From Microcystis wesenbergii FACHB-1317 (GTDB lineage: Bacteria; Cyanobacteriota; Cyanobacteriia; Cyanobacteriales; Microcystaceae): 64,000 bases of DNA. The notes under the pieces were generated by a model that was given only the letters and a program-made list of their open reading frames with translations, made no database searches and had not been told where the DNA came from. Every line of letters begins with the position of its first letter. Position 1 is the stretch's first letter. Positions 43,592 through 51,033 of the stretch are shown here, piece after piece. Position numbers and translations under genes: made by a program. The DNA lies in the NCBI RefSeq assembly GCF_014696875.1, contig NZ_JACJQV010000125.1, positions 1-64,000 on the forward strand. Reading direction: 5' to 3'.

Positions 43592-45078
43592 TGGTTCCCT
43601 CCTGATTGAGTTTGACGGCGGAATTTTAGATTAATTAGGGCTTGAATTAAACGCCATACCATCAAGCCAAAAATAGCAAGCAGAAAAGTTGAAGTAGCAA
43701 AAGCTTTTAATTCTTCTAAACCCAAAATAGGAGGCCAATGCCAAAGCTTAGAAGCAATTGAAACTACTGCTTGGGGATACTTGACTGATTCTTGCCAGAA
43801 GAGAGGAAAAATGAACCAAAGAAAATATCCCCAAATAGCAAAACTCAGGAAAGTATATAAGGTTAAAATTATCAAAATTGTGGGAGGCCAAGGTAAAGGT
43901 TTTACTGGACGTTTCCTGAATTTATTCAAGAAATAATGAGAAATGCGTAAAGGTTGCGCCGCTAAATTTGTCACCCCCAAAGCATCAGCAAGGAACCAAT
44001 AGCCATCAAACTTAAAGACTGGATTGAGGGTAAATAGACAACTGCCCACAATCATCAAGAGAGCGAGTTTGAAGGCGAGCAAATCAGTAAATTTATAGAT
44101 TATAACATAAACAGCAGCAACTACCAACTGGAAAAATACGCCGCCAATATCGACAATTACCCTTTGCCAACGCTTGAGTCGCCAAGCGGAACTAACATCA
44201 CTATAAAAAGCTGGCCAAATCAGATAGAAAGTAAACCCAATATCACTGGGTTCACTACCATAACGGCTACAGGCACTCGCATGACCTAATTCATGAATTA
44301 TCAAGGAAAATAGAAATAGTAAATAGCCCCAGAACAAGCCATCTGGTGTAACTTCTAGATTAAAATCATTATGGGGAGCAATAGCAACGGCCAGTGCCAT
44401 GAAACCTAGCAAAAAATAGACAATAATTTTAGAAAAGGCAAAAGAAAGAGAAGCTGCAATGGGACGAACCCAACTTTTCGGCAGCAGGGGAAACTGGAAG
44501 AAAAATTCTGACTGCTTTGACTTAGGATTGCGCTCAATTTCATTAATTTTTCCTAATACTTTATGATAAGCCGCTTCAACTTGAGCCGGTGATACCTGCT
44601 GTCCTTTTTTATTCAGATCTTCAGCCACTGACTCGAAGGAAACCCCTAAGCTGCGCTGTTCTAACAAGTAATAGGAAGTAGATGACAGTCTAATATAGGT
44701 GGGATTTGTTCCCACTGCTAATAGATAAACTGGACGACCTTCAGATGTATCAACTATCAGTCGTTCTTGAATTCCCTGGATGTCTGGCAATTTGTCCATA
44801 GTTGGTGCAATTTTTCTCTGATTTTCCGATAAAATAGTCTCTCTGCTCAGTTGATGCCAAGCATTAGCGGCTTTCATCACGAAGGTGCTAGTTATGGTGC
44901 GGCTACCATAGGAAAGAATTTGATAAACTTGACCGGAAGCACGCCCCAATTCCATGCGAATAAATTGACAATTTTCCCAAGCTTTATCTGGTTGCTGACA
45001 ACTTTGCAGAAATGACAAAGCTGGGGTAGCTAAATTGTTATTCTCCTCACCTCCCTCCAGCTTGGCGACAGCCACCAA
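43588..45078 (-). CDS. M50 membrane zinc protease with PqqD-like region
   Basis: A 496-residue protein. Residues about 92-180 resemble PqqD-type leader-recognition domains (KLPDIQGIQERLIVDTSEGR, then PTYIRLSSTSYYLLEQRSLG and SPAQVEAAYHKVLGKI). After a membrane region comes the zinc site HELGH (His262, Glu263, His266) with third ligand Asp358 in NPVFKFDGYWFLAD. At least six membrane helices are present. This is the 'peptide zinc metalloprotease' type, to which YydH of the Bacillus epipeptide system belongs (architecture from memory). The start is TTG 45078; no ATG fits. A likely job is removing the leader of the modified peptide (inference). Confidence 0.88.
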   Translation of the reverse strand: MVAVAKLEGGEENNNLATPALSFLQSCQQPDKAWENCQFIRMELGRASGQVYQILSYGSRTITSTFVMKAANAWHQLSRETILSENQRKIAPTMDKLPDIQGIQERLIVDTSEGRPVYLLAVGTNPTYIRLSSTSYYLLEQRSLGVSFESVAEDLNKKGQQVSPAQVEAAYHKVLGKINEIERNPKSKQSEFFFQFPLLPKSWVRPIAASLSFAFSKIIVYFLLGFMALAVAIAPHNDFNLEVTPDGLFWGYLLFLFSLIIHELGHASACSRYGSEPSDIGFTFYLIWPAFYSDVSSAWRLKRWQRVIVDIGGVFFQLVVAAVYVIIYKFTDLLAFKLALLMIVGSCLFTLNPVFKFDGYWFLADALGVTNLAAQPLRISHYFLNKFRKRPVKPLPWPPTILIILTLYTFLSFAIWGYFLWFIFPLFWQESVKYPQAVVSIASKLWHWPPILGLEELKAFATSTFLLAIFGLMVWRLIQALINLKFRRQTQSGGNQ

Positions 45079-45144
45079 TCCTAACAGAGATAGGGCTGTA
45101 CTAAGAGAATCACTGGCTTTATCTAGATATTTTCAGGCAAGTTC

Positions 45145-45291
45145 TCAAACATAATTAGCGTGTCCTTTATAATAAATTTTATGATTTAATTTTTTTCGTA
45201 ATTCTTCTAATTGTTCCTGGCTGTAATCTCGATGTATTCGAGCTACAGCAATAAAGAAAGAAGGCTCTTCTAGAGTAGTTATGATATTTTA
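45145..45291 (-). pseudogene. Decayed ORF between the peptide gene and the M50 gene
   Basis: The minus-strand frame reads EEPSFFIAVARIHRDYSQEQ, LEELRKKLNHKIYY and KGHANYV then a stop, with no standard start codon. A neighbouring frame upstream reads FWLAFWQGLRGLFSPKIS and a +1 frame after the stop reads FENLPENI. Together they look like a coding sequence broken by frameshifts. I do not recognise it. It could be a lost member of the cassette. Confidence 0.35.
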
Positions 45292-45510
45292 GGAGAAAAT
45301 AATCCACGCAAGCCTTGCCAAAAGGCTAACCAGAATTCAAAAAAGCAATTTTAATAAAAAAAGCTTTTTGCTTTGTTGGATTCCAGGCTATTTAAGGGGT
45401 TAGGCTCATTTAAACTACTAATTTGCTATAACCAGTCTAGGAGAGCCAGAAAGAATAGCCTATTAAGCGCAATGACTTTATCTGTAATAAGTGCCTTTTT
45501 TGTGCTTTTC

Positions 45511-45549
45511 AAAGCTGACTTAACAAGCTATTCTTCAAAAATCAGCTTT
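45511..45549 (-). terminator. Hairpin right after the 49-residue peptide gene
   Basis: On the minus strand AAAGCTGA and TCAGCTTT form an 8-bp stem around a 23-nt loop, overlapping the peptide stop codon. It could be an attenuator that makes more peptide than downstream enzymes, as in many RiPP operons (inference). Confidence 0.5.
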
Positions 45550-45698
45550 TAACCACGGATGCGAATAAAACATCGCACGATACAAATACCAGCAACTGCC
45601 GCCGCTAACTCAAGACGTTTTTCCAGTTCTTCAACATCAATTTCATCAAGATTCAAGTTCTCGATTTCAGGTTGAATATTTTTGGTTTTGTCATCCAT
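45549..45698 (-). CDS. Candidate RiPP precursor peptide, 49 residues
   Basis: Too short for ordinary annotation. The ATG at 45698 is preceded by AAAAGGAGAAT, a strong Shine-Dalgarno about 10 bases upstream. The peptide begins MDDKTKNIQPEIENLNLDEI and continues with a second acidic helical stretch (DVEELEKRLEL). It then has AAAVAG, a short hydrophobic Ala/Gly turn like a double-glycine-type cleavage site, and ends ICIVRCFIRIRG. The last 12 residues, with two Cys, three Arg and one Phe, are very unlike the leader, which is what a modified core would look like. It sits 95 bases downstream of a radical SAM/SPASM gene and upstream of a PqqD-like/M50 protease. I know no named family for it. Confidence 0.75.
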   Translation of the reverse strand: MDDKTKNIQPEIENLNLDEIDVEELEKRLELAAAVAGICIVRCFIRIRG

Positions 45699-45793
45699 GA
45701 TGGTATTCTCCTTTTAGTTGGATTAAGTTGACTTGAACAATTGGGTTGAGAAAGATAACTCTCCCCAGGCACAGCTTGACAGATAAAGACCGT

Positions 45794-47296
45794 TTATACA
45801 GGACACAAAAGCTCCTGTCTTTCTTCTACTTCCGTACCAGCCACATGATTTAAATATGCTTCAGCTACACTGGCTCGAAAGCGATGGGCAAAACCATCAC
45901 AATAATTGGTATAGAATTTGCCCTTATTACTCATGGCGACAGCAGCACACCCACCTCCGCAAGAAAAAGAATAGCGACACTTGCGACAAACTGGGTTAGA
46001 AACAACCGTGCGATTTCGCCAGGTTTGATTTAATTCTTCATTTAAGATAACTTGACTGTCTTCTGTTATGTGACCAATGCGAATTTTCGGATCTCCCGTT
46101 TTGTCCCAACAAGCATAAATATCGCCAAAAGGATCGAAAACGTACATTTTGTTATGGGCACCACAGAAACTGGCTTTGAAGGAATTTATCGGCTCTCTAT
46201 TCTCTGCAAAAATCTCTCTGACCCTCGCCATCAATCCATCATCTGGTCGCTCAATTACCCGCATATTGGGATGTTCTTGGCGCAGGGAGTTTAGTTGCAA
46301 ATCTAATTCCCAAGAATTTAATGTAGTTTTGACCTCAGTTTTGCTATTAGACGCAGTAACTACGGCAGTATAAGCCTGAAATCCTTTGTATTTATTCCAG
46401 CCTCTAGCAACAATTTCATCAGCCAAATCGGGCAGTTTATTAACATTGTTCCTGTCAATATTCATTCGCACCGCCACCCGGACTCCCAAATCTAATGCCC
46501 GGGTAATATTCTGGGCAATTTTCTCGTAAGAACCTTTACCGTCGGCATAAATTCGCCGCTTATCATGTTCTTGGGGAATACCATCTAAAGTGATTTGTAG
46601 CCAAGAAATTTTGTCTGGAGCCAGTAAATCTTGATAAGCTTCTAACTCTGTTCCATTGGTAATCGCCGAGAAATTTGCCTTGCCTGAAGCGAAGGCGCGC
46701 TCAAGGATATATTCAATCGTTGAGCGGTTTTCTGCCAATAAAGGCTCGCCACCATAAAGAGTAATATCACGAGGTAAGTCAGCATCTTCTGCTACGCCGT
46801 GAGCCGCTTCAATGGCAGGCATAGCGGCAAAAATCCTATCCACTACCTCTGGGGACATTCTTGTTAATAAATGCTTGTAGGCTGGATCTGTCCTCATGTG
46901 ATCTTGAAAACAATAAGGACAGCGCAGATTACAACTATAGGTAGGCATGAAAACATAAGTCGGCATCAAACGCTTCTGGAAATGATGCAGCTTGGTTGCT
47001 AACTTCACGAAGAATGCCTCCTCTTCCTCTGGTGTCATTTTCGTCAAGTATCCCCGCTTTTTCAGCAACTCAATTGTTGCTTCAGCGGGGGGTGTGATTT
47101 CCCCATTAATAGCCGGTTCAGGAGTCCAATCTCCGTATAGAGGTTTAGGTGGTGCTTTCACTTCCAGGGAACGCAAATAGGTGGCAACCCGTCGAGAAAC
47201 TTTGTTATAAGCTCCCGTGTAACCATGGACTAGCAGCATTTCGTCGGTACTGCTAGGTAAGTCAACATAGATCGTGTAACTGCTTGTTCTTAGCAT
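45794..47296 (-). CDS. Radical SAM/SPASM peptide-modifying enzyme
   Basis: A 500-residue enzyme. The [4Fe-4S]-SAM cluster motif CxxxCxxC is Cys122-Cys126-Cys129 (YSCNLRCPYCFQDHM). DITLYGGEPLL and TNGTELEAYQDLL are SAM-binding elements. The C-terminal SPASM domain is cysteine-rich: FCGAHNKMYVFDPFGDIYAC, then CRKCRYSFSCGGGC and NYCDGF, enough for two auxiliary clusters. SPASM enzymes install thioethers, carbon-carbon crosslinks or epimerised residues in ribosomal peptides, or mature sulfatases. Residues 1-100 form an N-terminal domain, possibly for substrate recognition. No sulfatase is nearby; the 49-residue peptide gene next door is the obvious substrate. Confidence 0.9.
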   Translation of the reverse strand: MLRTSSYTIYVDLPSSTDEMLLVHGYTGAYNKVSRRVATYLRSLEVKAPPKPLYGDWTPEPAINGEITPPAEATIELLKKRGYLTKMTPEEEEAFFVKLATKLHHFQKRLMPTYVFMPTYSCNLRCPYCFQDHMRTDPAYKHLLTRMSPEVVDRIFAAMPAIEAAHGVAEDADLPRDITLYGGEPLLAENRSTIEYILERAFASGKANFSAITNGTELEAYQDLLAPDKISWLQITLDGIPQEHDKRRIYADGKGSYEKIAQNITRALDLGVRVAVRMNIDRNNVNKLPDLADEIVARGWNKYKGFQAYTAVVTASNSKTEVKTTLNSWELDLQLNSLRQEHPNMRVIERPDDGLMARVREIFAENREPINSFKASFCGAHNKMYVFDPFGDIYACWDKTGDPKIRIGHITEDSQVILNEELNQTWRNRTVVSNPVCRKCRYSFSCGGGCAAVAMSNKGKFYTNYCDGFAHRFRASVAEAYLNHVAGTEVEERQELLCPV

Positions 47297-47947
47297 GGTA
47301 AGTCAAGGTATGGTATGTTGATAGGTTATTAATGTAAGCGAGGAGGCAACGGAAAAATGGGGGCTTCAACCACGTTATTGGGCTGAGTTAGCCTCAGATC
47401 ATTTTTCAAAGGTAAAGTAATGACAACCTAGTTGATTATTCCAAAGCGCAATCTCTTTCTGAGAGCGGAATTTTCAGATGTTAGTCGCGACTGTTAAAAA
47501 TTAGTATCAGTTGCCTAGTTTTTCTGTTTCTGAGAAGGGTAAGAGGCGATTGGCTTTGCACCCCTCTTTAACCTTGACCATCAATTTAGCATATTTTCTC
47601 GGCATTAACTGAAACGTAATATAATTAACTGAAACTTAATATAATTAACTAAAACTTAATATAATTATCTAAAACTTAATAAATATTAATAACACACCTA
47701 ATGATTAGAACTTTGGCTTTTCTCGAATTTGTGTGATAATCAGTGCTTATCATTCGTAGGAGTCTTGCTAGGCAAGGTTTTGAAGACTATATTTCTGGAA
47801 AATTATCCCTATTCTTCTCCCCTCGACACAGAAACGGGAAAAACCAGAGATAGTTATTTCAAAAATGAATGGTAAAAGTTGATAGCTATCTTGCTAAAGA
47901 TTGACCGCTCAGGCAATAATGGGAAGGTTTATCATGCCCATTAAAGA
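47297..47947. other. Divergent regulatory region, radical SAM gene and ndhD
   Basis: 650 bases with no gene that I can support. Besides the iterons it is AT-rich, with possible promoter sequences for both directions. I looked for a second precursor peptide here on both strands and found none. Confidence 0.6.
47604..47683. promoter_or_regulatory. Four 20-bp iterons upstream of the radical SAM gene
   Basis: Four direct units of ATTAACTGAAACTTAATATA, at 47604, 47624, 47644 and 47664, each with 0-4 changes. They lie between the divergent radical SAM (minus) and ndhD (plus) genes, about 310 and 265 bases from the two starts. The 20-bp period, about two helical turns, is what a cooperative regulator binding one DNA face would need. 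Confidence 0.75.
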
Positions 47948-49420
47948 ATGCTCAACGCTTTTATTTGGCTACCGATTATAGGGGCGATACTGATTGCCTA
48001 CACGCCTCTAGAGGCGAAAAAAGTGCGAGGATTAGCTCTAACTCTTGCTGTCGTTCTCTTACTGCTTAATATTCTCCTTGGCTGGCAATTTGACCCTAGT
48101 AACCCGCAAATGCAGTTCACGGTTAACCTGCCTTGGATTAATTTCCTCGGTTTCAACTATGCCCTCGGTGTCGATGGATTGTCATTCTCATTACTTTTTC
48201 TTAACAGCCTCTTGACAATAATTGCTCTTTATGCTAGTGGCACAGAGGTTAACCGGCCGAGATTTTACTATTCTCTGCTCTTGTTACTCAATGCCGGAGT
48301 AGCGGGGGCCTTTCTAGCGCAGGATTTACTGCTATTTTTCCTATTTTACGAATTAGAAATCGTCCCGCTTTACTTTCTCATTGCCATTTGGGGGGGGCAA
48401 AGACGCGGTTACGCGGGCATGAAATTTTTATTATACACGGCAATTTCTGGCTTTTTAGTGCTAATCTCTTTCCTTGGCTTAGTTTGGCTAACCGGTGCTA
48501 ATAATTTCGCCTATAACCCCCTTTTATCGAATAATTTAGACGTTAAAACTCAATTACTGCTCCTTATTCCCCTTCTGATTGGATTAGCCATCAAAATCCC
48601 GATTTTTCCCTTTCATACTTGGCTACCGGATGCCCACGTGGAAGCATCTACCCCCGTTTCTGTGCTTTTAGCGGGAATATTACTCAAATTAGGAACCTAT
48701 GGACTGCTGCGCTTTGGAGTCGGTTTATTTCTCGATGCTTGGGTGACTATCGCCCCTTGGTTAGCAACAATAGCAGCTATCAGCGCCCTCTACGGGGCCA
48801 GTTGCGCTATTGCCCAAAAGGATATGAAAAAAGTAGTCGCCTATTCTTCCATTTCCCACATGGCCTATATTTTACTAGCGGCGGCGGCCACCACCAGATT
48901 AAGCATCACCGCGGCGATTTTGCAGATGATTAGTCACGGTTTAATTTCCGCTTTGTTATTTTTGTTGGTGGGAGTAGTGTATAAAAAAACCGGCAGCCGG
49001 GATGTGGATTATCTACGCGGTTTATTAAATCCCGAAAGAGGTTTACCAATCACGGGAATGTTAATGATTTTAGCGGCTATGGCCAGCGCCGGCATCCCCG
49101 GAATGGTGGGATTTATCGCCGAGTTTTTAGTTTTTCGTGGCAGTTTCCCGATTTTCCCGATACAAACGCTCCTCTGTTTGGTCGCTAGTGGTTTAACCGC
49201 AGTATATTTTCTCCTGATGATTAATCGGGTTTTCTTTGGTCGTTTAACCCCCGAATTATCGCGCATTCCTCGCAGTACTTGGCCCGAAAGATTTCCCGAA
49301 ATTGCTTTGGCTTTATTTATTATTGTTTTGGGATTACAACCGAGTTGGATGATTCACTGGAGTGAAAACCAAGCATCAATGTTATTAACCGGGACGGCAA
49401 TCAGTCAAAAGCAATCATAG
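47948..49420 (+). CDS. ndhD: NDH-1 subunit 4 (NdhD-like)
   Basis: A 490-residue proton-pumping membrane subunit of the cyanobacterial NDH-1 complex. About 14 helices are present. Key features: DGLSFSLLFLNSLLTIIALY, the Glu in FYELEIVPLYFLIAIWGG, HTWLPDAHVEASTPVSVLLA, and Lys/His residues in KDMKKVVAYSSISHMAYILL. At about 490 residues and without an ndhF partner, it could be an NdhD3/NdhD4 (CO2-uptake) or an NdhD2-like isoform; the sequence alone does not settle which. It is divergent from the peptide cassette. Confidence 0.92.
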   Translation: MLNAFIWLPIIGAILIAYTPLEAKKVRGLALTLAVVLLLLNILLGWQFDPSNPQMQFTVNLPWINFLGFNYALGVDGLSFSLLFLNSLLTIIALYASGTEVNRPRFYYSLLLLLNAGVAGAFLAQDLLLFFLFYELEIVPLYFLIAIWGGQRRGYAGMKFLLYTAISGFLVLISFLGLVWLTGANNFAYNPLLSNNLDVKTQLLLLIPLLIGLAIKIPIFPFHTWLPDAHVEASTPVSVLLAGILLKLGTYGLLRFGVGLFLDAWVTIAPWLATIAAISALYGASCAIAQKDMKKVVAYSSISHMAYILLAAAATTRLSITAAILQMISHGLISALLFLLVGVVYKKTGSRDVDYLRGLLNPERGLPITGMLMILAAMASAGIPGMVGFIAEFLVFRGSFPIFPIQTLLCLVASGLTAVYFLLMINRVFFGRLTPELSRIPRSTWPERFPEIALALFIIVLGLQPSWMIHWSENQASMLLTGTAISQKQS

Positions 49421-49628
49421 AAACCTTTTTCGGAGTTTTTAAAACCTAGACCAAAACTAACTTTTGGATAGGAGGAACAGTTGGCATTTATCCCTCGATT
49501 CAGCAACAGCTAAAACTGAATTAACCATTGACTAACGCCTCCCCTTGAATATTTTCTTGATCGATCGGCTTTTCAGTCCCCAAAATCCTTACAATAGGAG
49601 ATGAAGATAGCCTGAAAAGTTGGAGAAT

Positions 49629-50138
49629 ATGAATTATCTCATTGCCGTGTTAGCTGATCGCATTCAAGCAGAAGAAGCTGCCGTTGCCCTCGAAAAAGCG
49701 GGAATTCCCCAATCTCAAGTGACTATTCTCGGTCGCGGCTATAAAAGTGCCGATGAGTTCGGTTTGATCGATCCCTTCCAACAAGCCAAAAAACGGGCTA
49801 CTCTCATGGCTTTTTGGCTAATTCCCTTCGGTTTTGCCGGGGGCTACCTTTTTAACCTGATTACGGGATTGCATACCTTTGATTGGGCGGGAGAACCGGG
49901 CAATCATATCGTGGGCGGCATTGCTGGGGCGATTGGGGGGGCGATGGGCAGTATTTTCGTCGGTGGTGGCGTGGGTTTATCCTCTGGCAGTGGTGATGCA
50001 CTTCCCTATCGTAATCGTCTCGGTGCGGGAAAATATATTATTGTCGTGCAGGGTTCTGAAAACCTGAAAAATCGAGCGACTCTTATCCTGCGTCAATTTA
50101 ACCCCGAAAATCTGCAAGGATACGCCCTAGAACAGTGA
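49629..50138 (+). CDS. Conserved cyanobacterial glycine-rich membrane protein
   Basis: A 169-residue protein. The N-terminal part (MNYLIAVLADRIQAEEAAVA, then PQSQVTILGRGYKS) resembles the fold of general stress protein 17M-type domains. Two hydrophobic, glycine-rich stretches follow (MAFWLIPFGFAGGYLFNLIT and HIVGGIAGAIGGAMGSIFVG), probably membrane-spanning. The C-terminus returns to an alpha/beta pattern (AGKYIIVVQGSENLKNRATL). ATG 49629 is chosen over an in-frame TTG at 49620, since GGAG lies just ahead. Function unknown. Confidence 0.75.
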   Translation: MNYLIAVLADRIQAEEAAVALEKAGIPQSQVTILGRGYKSADEFGLIDPFQQAKKRATLMAFWLIPFGFAGGYLFNLITGLHTFDWAGEPGNHIVGGIAGAIGGAMGSIFVGGGVGLSSGSGDALPYRNRLGAGKYIIVVQGSENLKNRATLILRQFNPENLQGYALEQ

Positions 50139-50209
50139 ACGGTTATTAGGAATAAGTTATCATTCATCTGATTTTTTCCTAAGAATTTTTGATTAATTAC
50201 CACAAAACA

Positions 50210-50989
50210 ATGTTACCAAGAGAAGAATTACTAAAGGGTGTCGAGAACCGCGAGGAGATAGCGAAAGTTATTGATAAAGCCGAACAAGCGATTAAGACTT
50301 GGGAAGTGACGGTGACAGACTTTCTTTCTCCCGCAGTTTTGGCGGAAGTAGAACGAGTTTTTCAGCGTTTAACTGATGTGTCAATGCAAAAATGGGGCGG
50401 TTATCCCCAAGCAGAAAGACAGCGCCTCGGTATTGCTAGAGTTGATCTACCTTTGACAGTAACAGATATTCCCCTATCTGCCCTTGATATTGCCGGTAAT
50501 TTTCTTTTTGATACCGCTAACCACCGGGATTTTTTAGGGGCGATGTTGGGGACGGGGATCGTCCGGGAAAAAGTCGGCGATATAATCGTTTTAGGTGAGC
50601 GAGGAGCGCAGGCGATTGTAGTGCCTGAATTGGCAGATTTTTTATCTGCTAATTTGCGACAAGTGCGTTCGGTTCCCGTGAAAACTAGCCTGATTCCTTT
50701 GACGGAATTAAAAGTTAGACCACCGCAAAAAAAAGAAATTAATACGGTGGAAGCTTCCTTACGTTTAGATGCGATCGCATCGGCGGGTTTTGGCATTTCT
50801 CGCAGTAAAATGGCCGAAGCAATTAGCGCCGGGGATGTGCGAGTTAACTGGAAAGATATCAGCCAATCTAGTTATAATGTTAAGACCGGTGATTTGATTT
50901 CTTTTCGGGGAAAAGGTCGTCTAGAAGTGGGTGAGGTTACTGTGACCAAAAAAGAGCGCTATCGTGTTCATTTAACTAGATTTATTTAG
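50210..50989 (+). CDS. S4-domain RNA-binding protein (photosystem II S4 / YlmH type)
   Basis: A 259-residue protein. Residues about 1-175 are the YlmH-like N-terminal region (MLPREELLKGVENREEIAKV, ARVDLPLTVTDIPLSALDIA). Residues about 182-245 are an S4 RNA-binding domain: RLDAIASAGFGISRSKMAEA then ISAGDVRVNW. The cyanobacterial family is called photosystem II S4 domain protein; its Bacillus relative YlmH acts on stalled ribosomes. The start is taken at ATG 50210 rather than an upstream in-frame codon at 50189. Confidence 0.88.
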   Translation: MLPREELLKGVENREEIAKVIDKAEQAIKTWEVTVTDFLSPAVLAEVERVFQRLTDVSMQKWGGYPQAERQRLGIARVDLPLTVTDIPLSALDIAGNFLFDTANHRDFLGAMLGTGIVREKVGDIIVLGERGAQAIVVPELADFLSANLRQVRSVPVKTSLIPLTELKVRPPQKKEINTVEASLRLDAIASAGFGISRSKMAEAISAGDVRVNWKDISQSSYNVKTGDLISFRGKGRLEVGEVTVTKKERYRVHLTRFI

Positions 50990-51033
50990 TTTTTTTCTGT
51001 GTCTATAATTTGTTATTGGACAGATTGATTGCC

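Noticed and set aside
45794-47296. Radical SAM protein as an anaerobic sulfatase-maturing enzyme
   Set aside because: No sulfatase gene nearby, and the adjacent short peptide, PqqD-like protease and exporter genes favour peptide maturation. Not excluded by sequence alone.
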